Below, in pieces: positions 54,981-64,000 of a stretch of DNA of 64,000 nt (positions within the stretch are counted from its first letter, which is position 1; every line of letters starts with the position of its first letter). The DNA is from Paraspadella gotoi (Eukaryota > Chaetognatha), in NCBI GenBank assembly GCA_051294375.1, contig CM119263.1, positions 11,215,383-11,279,382 on the forward strand, written 5' to 3'. The position numbers and the translations under genes were made by a program. Below the pieces are notes generated by a model. It was not told where the DNA came from and searched no databases. It saw nothing but the letters and a program-made list of their open reading frames with translations.

Positions 54981-55870
54981 ATTAAAACGAGTTTTCGTAT
55001 ATCTTGATTTTAATCTGCAAGTTTTGGAGATAAAAGGTACACGATCAAAATTGTATTTAATTGAAATGTTATGCGCTGAAAACGATATCACTGTCAGTGA
55101 GGGGTCAGGGAGGTCATCGTCGAAGAGAGTGATAACATGACATAACATGACGTAACGTAACATGACATAAAGGGTTCGAAAAGGAGGGGGTTTTTTTGGG
55201 CGTTCGATGATAAAAACCTTTATGTTAATAATTACGTTTTTATCTTTATCGTGGTAATACCTCTCATTAATCCATGTAAAATAATCCATGGTTATGAGAT
55301 ATAAAAATATTAAAGGAAATGTATTAAATAATTAGATTATTCCTAATTAAAACACGAGAAACAACGAACTACTACTGTCTGAAATACTCTTGTTTTTTTT
55401 TCACCACGAGGTAAATGAGATGATATGAATGATAGAAGGAAGAACCGCGGATACATATTTTTTAATGTAAAAGATACTTGTAACTGAATGTATTGCTATA
55501 GAGTAGCTGTAGCTGTAGCTGAAAATACAGAAAGAAAAAAAAGAAGAAAAAAACACCCGATCGGATAAACATCTCGATAAAACGTCAGATCAAAAGAGTC
55601 GAATGTCAATGTAGAATGAAAGTTTTTTAGTTTTTTAGTGAATTTTTTTTTTGTTTTGTTAAGAGGCGTCAGTTTTAGACAATAATGCCTCTTGGAAAAA
55701 AAAAGCCTCGCGGTAAATTAGGCTACGAAAACAAAAAAACTTTTGACTATGAAAAGAATTTAAGAAAATCTCCTCCCTCCCCCCCCCCAAAAAAAAAAAA
55801 AACTCCGCGCGACAAGTCGGCCCCCCCCCCGTTTTGTCCCGTCGTTTTTTGCGCCTTTTTGTTTTTGTTG
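54981..55870. other. Spacer without recognisable gene
   Basis: AT-rich. It includes a short run of CATGACATAA-type words at 55134-55168 and a GTAGCT triplet repeat at about 55503-55520. Confidence 0.5.
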
Positions 55871-55874
55871 ACGT

Positions 55875-57738
55875 CTAGTACTTAAACTCGTGCCAAGATT
55901 CGTGCAGCAACTGTAGCATGTCCTTCTGCCAAGACGGCTCCCTGAAAGAGTGAAAAAAAAAAACAAGAGAGAAAAGTCTATTTTAGCGGTTTTCGGTTTT
56001 GTTTGCGTTAGCCTAGCGTAAAAGTCTAGTAATGAACTTCCCCCTTTTTTTTATTCTCAGTGCTTGGGCGCGTCGTGTTTGCTCTCACCCCCCCCCCAAC
56101 TCAAAAAAGAAAAAAAAATGCTGGTATTTTCTTTTTAAAAGAGAAGAAAAAAGAAAAATAGTATTTATTGTTGTTTTGAGTTTCAATGAAAGCAGATACT
56201 TTTTTGCTTTTAATAATTGTTGGTCAGTGGACAGGACTACCTATGAGAGAAAAGGGATTTAGGTGAGTTTAAGAATCTTTCAAGGATTTTCGTAGAGACG
56301 GGAAATGAGTGACGGGAAAATCTAGGAAGATGCAGTTGGGTATCAGGCGGAGAGCGAGAGAGAGAGCGAAATGAAAAAAAGGAGATGGCCGCGGATGAAA
56401 GGGTCATGCTGGACAAGTCTTCTTGAAAGAGAATTATTAAGGTTTGAAGGATCAGCCCTGGTATTTCGCTTGCAAAATTGATTTTCTCTCTAAAGGAAAT
56501 TGGTGTATTTGTAGTTGAAAACACAAAATACAGCTATTTACTTTTTTTTAATTTAAAGAAACAATGACGACGAAAACATTGTGTGGATTTTTACAACGAT
56601 AAAATCGGTATTTGTCGTATTTGTACGAGTTTGAAACACTAAATTAATTGTAAAGAATATTTTTCTCTTATTAATACGAATAGGACCATTAAGAGGTTAG
56701 TTAAATATGCTTTTAACATCTCACCTTGATTAAGTACGTTTAAACTCCAAAAACCGATAAGTTTTAAATTGATTATTAATGTTTCTTACCCTTTTTATAT
56801 CGAGATTTTTCTAAAAACTTTGTTCCGGACAAAATTTATATAAAAAAAAAACATTACCTAATAAAAAATTGAAGGGTCAATATAGAAATAGAAAGATACG
56901 AATTATGCTTTTTAGTATCTTTAAATATTCGCTACAACCAACGACCAACGACTACAAGGAAATAATGCGGGATTTATGACCAAGACGAAAATAGCATGAC
57001 TGGCAACAACGACAGCAGCGGCTACCAAATAGGAATATGTGTCAAATGCTATTTGCCAAAGTGCTTCATAGCATGCCACTGGGGCAAAGGACGATTCGTT
57101 AATGTGTCACCAAAGCTTAAGTCATAAAAAAAAATATAGTTCTTACTTGTGGATTCTAGTTTTGCTACATCGTTGCAGGCAAAATATGAAATAAAGTCGC
57201 AACGTTCGATAAATGCAGCGAAAAAATCGAAAGATTATTTGTTAAAACTGATGCAAGAATAAAACTATAACAATATATAACAAGTTGTAAGTCTGGCTAG
57301 TGACTTTTTGGAAAGAAAAAAAAATTTACGGTTACGATTTTCGTACATGTAGAAAATGGGTTTCAAGGTTTGTAGAATAATTCTGAAATTATGAGGTTTT
57401 TTTTAGGTTTTTTTCTATTAAAATTAGAACTTGAAAAAATGTCTTGTTTGCAGACTTTCATCAGTGTGAAAAATATTTATTCAAAGTTTATTAGGTCATC
57501 TAAGCCAGAAATTAAATGTACAAATTGTACATATATCACTCTTATAAATAAAACTTCTCACCTCGGAGCCCATTTCATCTACAGTTCAATTATAGTCAGA
57601 TATTTATTATAAAATTATTATTTGGCTCCAAATCAACGTGTTCTTTTGTTTTTACCTCGGAGCTTCGATTTTGTTGAACTCCATCTCTCGACGACGACGA
57701 AGCATCGCGCGTCGTCGTCGCTCACGGCTTCGTCCCAT
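55875..57738 (-). CDS. Small two-exon gene, basic protein of about 49 aa (unrecognised)
   Basis: Minus-strand exons 57738-57656 and 55941-55875 join in phase. The donor is CCGAG|GTAAAA and the acceptor TTTTTTTCACTCTTTCAG. An ATG at 57738 gives MGRSRERRRRAMLRRRRE, then ...NKIEAP, and after the 1.7-kb intron REPSWQKDMLQLLHESWHEF, KY and a TAG stop. The first exon may be longer, because a good acceptor (CTCCTACAACCCAG) stands at 57771 and its frame (NVHSGTFAGLK) runs into the ATG. The piece could then be the tail of a larger protein. The neighbouring EamA-type gene has its own stop and poly(A) signals, and its phases do not join these exons simply. I do not recognise the protein, but the two-part structure looks genuine. 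Confidence 0.5.
55942..57655. other. Long intron of the small gene; no other gene seen
   Basis: AT-rich, 1.7 kb. Homopolymer C and A runs at 55770-55835 and 56087-56120 may be assembly-fragile. No additional exon was recognised. Confidence 0.45.
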
Positions 57739-58033
57739 CTTGAGGCCGGCGAACGTGCCAGAGTGGACGTTCTGGGTTGTAGGAGGTGAGGGGGGGGGGA
57801 AGAAAAAAATGTATGGGTGAATATTTTTTAATAGTGAAAAAAAGTGAACTTAAAGCGAGATTAATAATTATAAAAAATAATCAAATTTTATTTTTAAGTA
57901 CAGTAAAAACGCGAAAGTAACAAAATCATGTCTTTTTTTTTCCAAAAATAATAATTTTCAATACTTTGGCCTTTTGTGCATTGATTAATTTATTGATATT
58001 ACATTATTTTATTAAACTCATTTAGATCTTTCT

Positions 58034-58057
58034 TTTATTCATTCAATTTTCTTTATT
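58034..58057 (-). terminator. Poly(A) signals of the EamA/SLC35-like gene
   Basis: Two TTTATT words on the plus strand (58034-58039 and 58052-58057) read AATAAA on the minus strand, 58-80 nt after the stop. Confidence 0.5.
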
Positions 58058-58114
58058 CATACATTTACATATTTCTTCATTCATTCGTTCATTCTATTTT
58101 TTTCCTCGCCACTT

Positions 58115-59197
58115 CTAACTTTCCAACCGACATCCCGGGTCTTCATCAGCGTCGCCAGATTTTTCGAGAAAGAACTTGATCGCCGCCAGCGTCGCCGCGG
58201 AAAAGAAAATGACGGCGGCGCCGCCGATTTCCAGCGGCGTCATCACTTCTCCGTAAAGAGCGAAAGCTAAACTCGCCACCAGAGGGATGAGGCAAGTGTT
58301 GAGCACGTTGCCGACGACGCCGGCGGTTCCCGGCGCCCAGGCCTCCAGCTCTTGACAGCCCAAGATCGCGGAAATCCTCAACAGATTGATGACGGCGCCG
58401 ATTTGCAAGCAGAGAACGACGCCGCTCCACGAGGACGCCGGCGGGAGGCTCCATCCGTCGTCGATCGTCAAGTAGACGGGAACGACGACGAGGGAGATGG
58501 CGCAGCGAAGGAAGGCGTAGTTCGTCCAGTGGACGTGTTGGAAGAAGCCGATGGCGAATGGGAAACAGACTTGAACCAAACCGGTGAAGATGGCGACGAA
58601 GACTGGAATCGCGGGGTGGCTGTCCGAGGCTGAGCGATGAAATTTATGTAAAAATCAATCAATCAAATCAATCAAATCAATCAATCAAAATATACAAAAT
58701 GCACATCTAATCTTCAACCTAATTTACACATGGAATCTAATTCATTATACCAAGAACTGACCGATAAAATGTAAGAGAGAATTTGGTTGAGCCACCATGG
58801 CGAGTCCGATCAAAGCCAGAACGATTCCCACAAAGTCGACGACGCTGATGCATCGCCGATGGACGAAACCCAGCATAATCTGTCACGAATCGCCCAATTG
58901 AAAAAAACAGTCCAGAATTCAAATTCATCACAAGTCCTCTGTTACCGGAGTGCAAAGGATGACGCCGATGATGATGGCGGCGAGAGTCCCCAGCGACATC
59001 CTTTGCGAGCAGAACAAGAGGCCGATGCAAGTCAAGTTGGTGGACAAAGCTAGCGAAAGAAAGACGGCCCACTCCGCGGCGCTTCGGAGGCCCCAGTTTT
59101 TGATCAGGGTCGGGGCGAAGGGGCAAAGGGTGAGGATCTCGCTGATCACGATCAGGGAAAAGGCCTGAGAGGCTCTCAGTTCGAAGGTGCCCCGCAT
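58115..59197 (-). CDS. EamA/SLC35-type drug-metabolite transporter
   Basis: Multi-pass membrane protein of the drug/metabolite transporter superfamily, whose members carry nucleotide sugars, metabolites or other small solutes. Exons 5' to 3': 59197-58946, 58879-58762 and 58629-58115. Phases (0, then 1) agree and give 294 aa, near the usual 300-400 for a ten-helix DMT. An in-frame TGA lies 15 nt before the ATG. Visible helices include FSLIVISEILTLCPF, WAVFLSLALSTNLTCIGLLF, TLAAIIIGVILCTP, FVGIVLALIGLAMVAQPN (end of the first EamA half), VFVAIFTGLVQVCFPF, LNTCLIPLVASLAFALYGE and GGAAVIFFSAATLAAIKFF (typical EamA ending). The tail is short and acidic. Some N-terminal sequence may lie in an upstream exon near 59.2-59.3 kb. 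Substrate unknown. Confidence 0.82.
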
Positions 59198-59526
59198 GCA
59201 GATTTGGGGTCAACGAGTCCATCAACTTTCCGCAAAAAGTACAGGAGGAATCCCAAAAAAGGTGAAACGTTCGAGACGTCGTTCGTGAGCTCATTTCGAA
59301 ATGTCTTCTTTATTTATTCATTTTTTAGATTTTGGTGTCAGTGAACTAAACTCGAATCAAGTTGTTATTAAAGCGAATTTTTTTTCGTATTGAAGAAAAC
59401 GACAAGAAAGGGAAAGAGCGAGAAAGAGAAAATTAGGGGAGGGGCCATGAAGATTAATAATCGAAAACAGAACAGAGCGAAGGTGCCATGAGCCAAGGTG
59501 AGCATAACTTAGTTATAAGGAAACAA

Positions 59527-59820
59527 GAACGGTAATTCAATGTATTGCGCGGCAGTGACTTTATTTTCACGTGTATTTCCCTTTGATCACATGATATAAC
59601 ATAATATTACACTGCATCAAAATTAAGTCTTTTTATTTTCTATAGTTTTAGGAATTCCTGAAGGCGGTGCTAGTAGTCCCATAAATTCGAGGTTTTTTCT
59701 GTCTTAACAAATGAACAACCAACTATAGGCAAATTATATGTATATATTTTTAACGTAAGTGTGACAGACCAATGGACAGACAGACGGACGGACAGACCGA
59801 AAAGTGACTTATAGAGTAAC
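59527..59820 (+). repeat. Interspersed repeat, copy 2
   Basis: Second copy of the element at 13659-13935, same orientation. It contains a short GACGGACGGACAGACC tandem array just before its end, as copy 1 does in shorter form. Confidence 0.8.
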
Positions 59821-60071
59821 TAAAAAGAACAGAGAAAATTGGTGAAAGAGAGAAGGAAGAGAGGAAGTCAAGAAAAAATAGTTAACTGATTATATTAGAA
59901 ATAAAATTCCGATCACATCCAGTCAGCAGTCGCCGTTCTTAAAAAACCAGTTATTTCTTTGTGACCGGTTTTGAATAATGATGATTCAATAACATTCATC
60001 ATTTAACAAGCCTATTGAGTAATTACGATTGATATTAAATTTTACATCTTAATAGCATTCATAATGATTAA

Positions 60072-60192
60072 TTTTTATTTACACATTCATAGTGCATTCC
60101 TTTCGTTTATAAAATTTAAATAAAGCAAAATTTTTTATTTACACATTATACGTGCATTCCTTTCGTTTTAAATTTAATAAAGCAAATATTTT
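60072..60192. repeat. Tandem duplication, about 60-bp unit
   Basis: Two adjacent copies start TTTTTATTTACACATT and contain GTGCATTCCTTTCGTTT and ATAAAGCAAA. They differ by a few bases. Confidence 0.85.
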
Positions 60193-60299
60193 GAAGTTAT
60201 TACAACGATTTTTTTTATTAAGAGACGGACATTTTCGGCTTGTTGGCTTCAAACTTCATCAGCATTTGATATTCATTAAAAGTTTGTGTAAAAGAAGAG

Positions 60300-60443
60300 T
60301 GTGAGAGAGAGAGAGAAAGAAAGAGAGAGAAGGGTAAAAGTTTTCCAACAAAGTGGTGAGACAGAATAGTGGTCAGATGTGAGGACAGGTGAAGGTGAGG
60401 GCAGATTGAGTGAGTTGTGAAAAGAAGTTAAACTTGTTAGAGA

Positions 60444-60481
<38 letters not shown>

Positions 60482-60482
60482 A
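60300..60482. repeat. GA-rich repeats
   Basis: GA microsatellite runs at 60301-60330 and 60441-60481, separated by purine-rich sequence. Confidence 0.85.
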
Positions 60483-60764
60483 ACAGAAACACAAGGGATA
60501 ATAAATAATAAAGATACATTTTTGCATATGTACAACAAAGATAAAAGAGTTTGAAAAACTAATATTGGTGAAATTTAACATTTAACTAGTGAATAAATAA
60601 GCAATTAGCTAAGGGATAGTTAGTAAAATTTGAAATGAAAGAAAGTAGTTTTTTATAGTTTTGGTGATAATTAAGAGACAAGAAAGTGAAATTCAAGGAA
60701 AAGAAAGACTCAAAATGAGCTGGCCCCCCTTGTTTTGTGCAAATGAAGGACAAGGACGATGATG

Positions 60765-60960
60765 ACGGGTCATTGGCGTGTCAGTGGCTGAGAAGAGAGT
60801 ACGACCGAACTGGTGAATGCCGCATTGGGATCGATCCTTGCGGAAAGATCCCCAGGGTACACTCTTATGTCTCTTTGGCCTGATACGCCTGCCGGCTGCC
60901 CTCTTCTCGCCTGCTTGTTCTCTCTCTCTCGAAACATGTCCGTCTCTTAATAAAAAAAAA
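60765..60960 (+). mobile_element. tRNA-derived SINE-like element with A-rich tail
   Basis: An A-box-like TGGCTGAGAAGA (60785-60796) lies 42 nt before a B-box-like GGGATCGATCC (60827-60837). The GC-rich body ends in TAATAAAAAAAAA at 60949-60960. Polymerase III boxes plus a 3' A tail is the expected SINE layout. The boxes share spacing with the elements at 12.6 and 27.6 kb. Confidence 0.5.
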
Positions 60961-61329
60961 TCGTAATAACTAAATACTTTGCTTTCTCTAAGATTAAAAA
61001 CAACGAAAAGAAAGAATTATCGCATCGCAAAATTGAAACAAAAATTGTTGTGAATTGAAACTATAGCGATATAAACGAGTTGACAATTACTATATTTGAA
61101 TTAATTTAAAGATTTTAGTTGATGAAAGATTTCACCGGGAACCAAAACAGGAAGCGTGAGCAGATTTTAAACTCATCGTTATTCTTTTCGTTTTTTCTTT
61201 TTGCTTAAAACTTCGTCCCCAGAACCGATGATCATCACAACCTCATCCCGAATAACTTACCCACTCACTCCACCCGGTTTCATTTCCTTTAATTCGTTTC
61301 CAGGACATAGAATCTCTTTCGCGATTTCT

Positions 61330-61617
61330 CTTTTCCACCGACATCGTCGGAGAAGTCACGCGCCTCTCTCTCTCTCTCTCTTGCAAATAACCGGCGCCAA
61401 AACCGCGCCCACATACTCTTAGAAACGCCGCGCGCATCGCTGAACTTCATTATCGCCTTCGCTTCGTTGGCGCACAAAAAACGCGTACCTTGGCGCCTGC
61501 GCCCAATGGGTGCGACTGACGAGCAATTTCCGGCCGTCGTGCGCGCGCGTTGAGACTTCCGGTGTGAGAGCAGTAAAGAAAGACAGAGAGAGAGAGAGAA
61601 GAGCAGAGACTGCTAAG
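61330..61617 (+). promoter_or_regulatory. CpG-rich probable promoter / 5' UTR
   Basis: Dense CpG (GCCGCGCGCATCGC, GTCGTGCGCGCGCG, GGCGCC words) follows AT-rich DNA and leads to an ATG at 61618 after a short GA tract. Together these suggest a plus-strand promoter. Confidence 0.4.
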
Positions 61618-61653
61618 ATGAGAGAGTCGACGGAGACGACTCGAGAGGACGAG
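61618..61653 (+). CDS. Possible start of a plus-strand gene, cut by an N gap
   Basis: ATG in the context CTGCTAAGATGA opens a frame MRESTETTREDE that runs into the 397-bp N gap. Nothing can be said about function. A possible later exon begins at about 62481 (TCGTCGTTTAG then GCTTCC), with a frame reading FQVFAPKRVTCDQEAISAIN before a Pro/Arg tandem repeat. Confidence 0.3.
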
Positions 61654-62474
61654 NNNNNNNNNNNNNNNNNNNNNNNNNNNNNNNNNNNNNNNNNNNNNNN
61701 NNNNNNNNNNNNNNNNNNNNNNNNNNNNNNNNNNNNNNNNNNNNNNNNNNNNNNNNNNNNNNNNNNNNNNNNNNNNNNNNNNNNNNNNNNNNNNNNNNNN
61801 NNNNNNNNNNNNNNNNNNNNNNNNNNNNNNNNNNNNNNNNNNNNNNNNNNNNNNNNNNNNNNNNNNNNNNNNNNNNNNNNNNNNNNNNNNNNNNNNNNNN
61901 NNNNNNNNNNNNNNNNNNNNNNNNNNNNNNNNNNNNNNNNNNNNNNNNNNNNNNNNNNNNNNNNNNNNNNNNNNNNNNNNNNNNNNNNNNNNNNNNNNNN
62001 NNNNNNNNNNNNNNNNNNNNNNNNNNNNNNNNNNNNNNNNNNNNNNNNNNTAAAATCTTAATTAAAATCCTGAGTCGAATCCCAATTTTATGTTTCTCAG
62101 TATCTTCTGGACTAAAATCTGCTTGATTATTATTGGCTGATTAATCAGATTGAAAATTGGCAAATCAAAGTAACTGGAGGGATGAAATGTAAGTGACGAT
62201 TAAATCCGATTATCTTGAATATTTTTCGTTTTTTTCTTTTTTTCAATTTTCTTTCTAATCTAAAATGAATTCATTGTTCATGTAAAAGCAATAGTTCATT
62301 CAATCAATAATTATTGGCTAACTTGACTGAGAATATTTATATATTTTGCCTAATAACTTAGTTGATATGTGTGATTATAATCATTTTTGTGATTTTACTA
62401 GATTATTTTGTTAGACATTAGACATTAAAACTAGAAACGCCAGTTTTTATCTTTTTCGCTTTTCAAAATCGTCG

Positions 62475-62630
62475 TTTAGGCTTCCAAGTTTTTGCACCCA
62501 AACGAGTGACTTGTGATCAAGAGGCGATCAGCGCCATCAATCTAATCCTGTGGCCGACGCCGCCGACGCCGCAAATGCGCTCCCGCCGCCCCAGCCGCCG
62601 CCCCAGCCGCCGCCCCAGCCGCCGCTTTGA
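62475..62630 (+). CDS. Possible exon ending in a 12-bp tandem repeat
   Basis: After an acceptor-like TTTAG at about 62480 the frame FQVFAPKRVTCDQEAISAIN is open and compositionally protein-like. From about 62585 a 12-bp unit (CCGCCGCCCCAG) repeats about three times. The other open frame there would read PPPQ repeats. Frame, function and link to the 61.6-kb ATG are uncertain. Confidence 0.25.
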
Positions 62631-62734
62631 TCCTCGTTGCTCTACCCAACGGAACTCGGTCCCCTCACCCAGTCTTCGCTCCCCGTCGCTACCCAACCGT
62701 CATTGGTTAACCTGTCGTCACGTAATTGGATTTC

Positions 62735-62860
62735 TGTCGTCGTCGTCGTCGTCGTCTCCGTCGTTGTCGTCGTCGTCGTCGTCTCCGTCGTTGTCGTTGT
62801 CGTCGTCGTCGTCGTCGTCTCCGTCGTCGTCTTGGTCTTCCGTTTCCGTCGTCATCGTCC
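62735..62860. repeat. (GTC)n trinucleotide repeat
   Basis: GTC/CGT triplets with TCC and GTT interruptions. It translates as poly-Ser, poly-Val or poly-Arg depending on frame, so ORFs across it are unreliable. It abuts the N gap at 62907. Confidence 0.9.
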
Positions 62861-63239
62861 TCGTCTTTTCTCCGGAAACAAATGATTTCACTTCACTGGT
62901 ATCATTNNNNNNNNNNNNNNNNNNNNNNNNNNNNNNNNNNNNNNNNNNNNNNNNNNNNNNNNNNNNNNNNNNNNNNNNNNNNNNNNNNNNNNNNNNNNNN
63001 NNNNNNNNNNNNNNNNNNNNNNNNNNNNNNNNNNNNNNNNNNNNNNNNNNNNNNNNNNNNNNNNNNNNNNNAATTTATATAAATTCTTTTCAATTAATAA
63101 ATGAAATTCAAAACGACTTTTACCATGACACGTGACTCCCTTCCCTCATCTTTTTCTCCCAAACATTTTTCGCCTCGACTAAGAAATTCAAATTTTTCCG
63201 CGAAAATTAGAAAGAATTTGAATTTTTTTCGCAAAGAAT

Positions 63240-63242
<3 letters not shown>

Positions 63243-63298
<56 letters not shown>
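63243..63298. repeat. (GA)n microsatellite
   Basis: Pure GA tract of about 28 units. Confidence 0.95.
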
Positions 63299-63300
<2 letters not shown>

Positions 63301-63449
63301 TAAGGGCGGAAACATTTTTTCCGGGATGTCAGAACCTTGAATAATTAAATAGAAATATTTAGATAAAAGCATCTTGTCTTGAGTTTTTCTGACAAGATAC
63401 TCACAAATGTAGTAGGGACTGTGATGATACTTTAGGTAATTTTTTCCTT

Positions 63450-63457
63450 TATTTTTT

Positions 63458-63493
<36 letters not shown>

Positions 63494-63560
63494 TTTTTCT
63501 TTCTTTCTTTCTATCTTTCCTCATTTCTTCCTGTCTTTTTTCTTTCTTTCTGGTTCTTCG
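63450..63560. repeat. (CTTT)n microsatellite
   Basis: TTTC units with interruptions. It is followed by a moderately CpG-rich patch at 63560-63680. Confidence 0.9.
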
Positions 63561-63688
63561 CCCGGAATTTTTTTTATTTCGGTTTCGCGTCCTGACCGAG
63601 TTTTTTGCCCGGTTCGACCTTTGGCCTTTGAACCGCGGGAGCGCGGTAGCGGCGCTCTCGATTGGCGCCCCCAGCCGAGTTAGCTTGT

Positions 63689-63689
<1 letters not shown>

Positions 63690-63775
<86 letters not shown>
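63690..63775. repeat. (CT)n microsatellite
   Basis: About 40 CT units. The rest of the window to 64000 holds no recognisable gene. Confidence 0.95.
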
Positions 63776-64000
63776 ACTATCTTCTTTTTTGTCCGTCTTT
63801 CTCTCGCACTTTTACACTAACAGTCAGGGGACCAATGATCGTTTTTGAGTGATGATTTCGCGAACAATCACCGAATGCGAATGTGATGTATGTATTTTCT
63901 TGGACACAAACATCACAAAAAATCGAGCCAGTTCAATCACTTATCGAAATTTTCTGGGTACTCTCATGACAATTGTAGAATGTAGAATCTTTTACTCTCT

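Noticed and set aside
57656-58115. Joining the small basic-protein exons to the EamA transporter as its cytoplasmic tail
   Set aside because: The transporter frame has its own stop followed closely by two poly(A) signals, and donor candidates near its end do not match the phase needed at 57771.

Overview
This is draft eukaryotic nuclear DNA, with five N gaps. The organism looks like an invertebrate animal or a close relative. The genes are split by many short GT-AG introns, about 80-600 bp each with a few of 1.5-3 kb. Exons are GC-rich with C/G-ending codons, and they stand out from AT-rich introns and spacers. The recognisable proteins are animal-type: BPI/LBP, DDAH, hyaluronidase, glyoxalase I, HMMR/RHAMM, SLC17, EML and a DMT-family transporter. 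I cannot place the phylum. All gene models were built by hand from splice signals, reading-phase agreement and family motifs. No alignment was run.

Layout. 1-16 kb: gene-poor. It holds two related copies of a rearranged repeat (about 1.67-2.8 kb and 5.3-7.26 kb), long GA/CT microsatellites, a few CpG-rich patches and one possible first coding exon (minus strand, about 14.6-14.7 kb). 16.2-19.2 kb (+): BPI/LBP-family lipid-binding protein. 20.5-22.1 kb (+): dimethylarginine dimethylaminohydrolase, complete in four exons. 23.9-27.4 kb (-): membrane-anchored hyaluronidase with one EGF module before and five after the GH56 domain, then a transmembrane helix and cytoplasmic tail. 27.5-32.6 kb: spacer with a tRNA-derived SINE-like element. 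32.7-34.2 kb (-): glyoxalase I. 37.2-45.2 kb (+): HMMR/RHAMM homologue with twelve exons and an apparent 1-nt frame slip near the 3' end. 46.3-48.4 kb (-): SLC17-type anion transporter. 50.4-54.6 kb (+): EML-type HELP/WD40 protein. 55.9-57.7 kb (-): small two-exon gene that I do not recognise. 58.1-59.2 kb (-): EamA/SLC35-like transporter. 59.5-64 kb: repeats, SINE-like sequence, a CpG-rich probable promoter and the start of an ORF that runs into an N gap.

The genes belong to unrelated processes: innate immunity or lipid binding, arginine/NO metabolism, glycosaminoglycan turnover, methylglyoxal detoxification, spindle/microtubule biology and solute transport. I see no operon-like or system-like unit. 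The two most unusual items are the hyaluronidase architecture and a set of non-canonical splice donors: one GC-AG intron and several GTT-type donors, each supported by phase and protein continuity.
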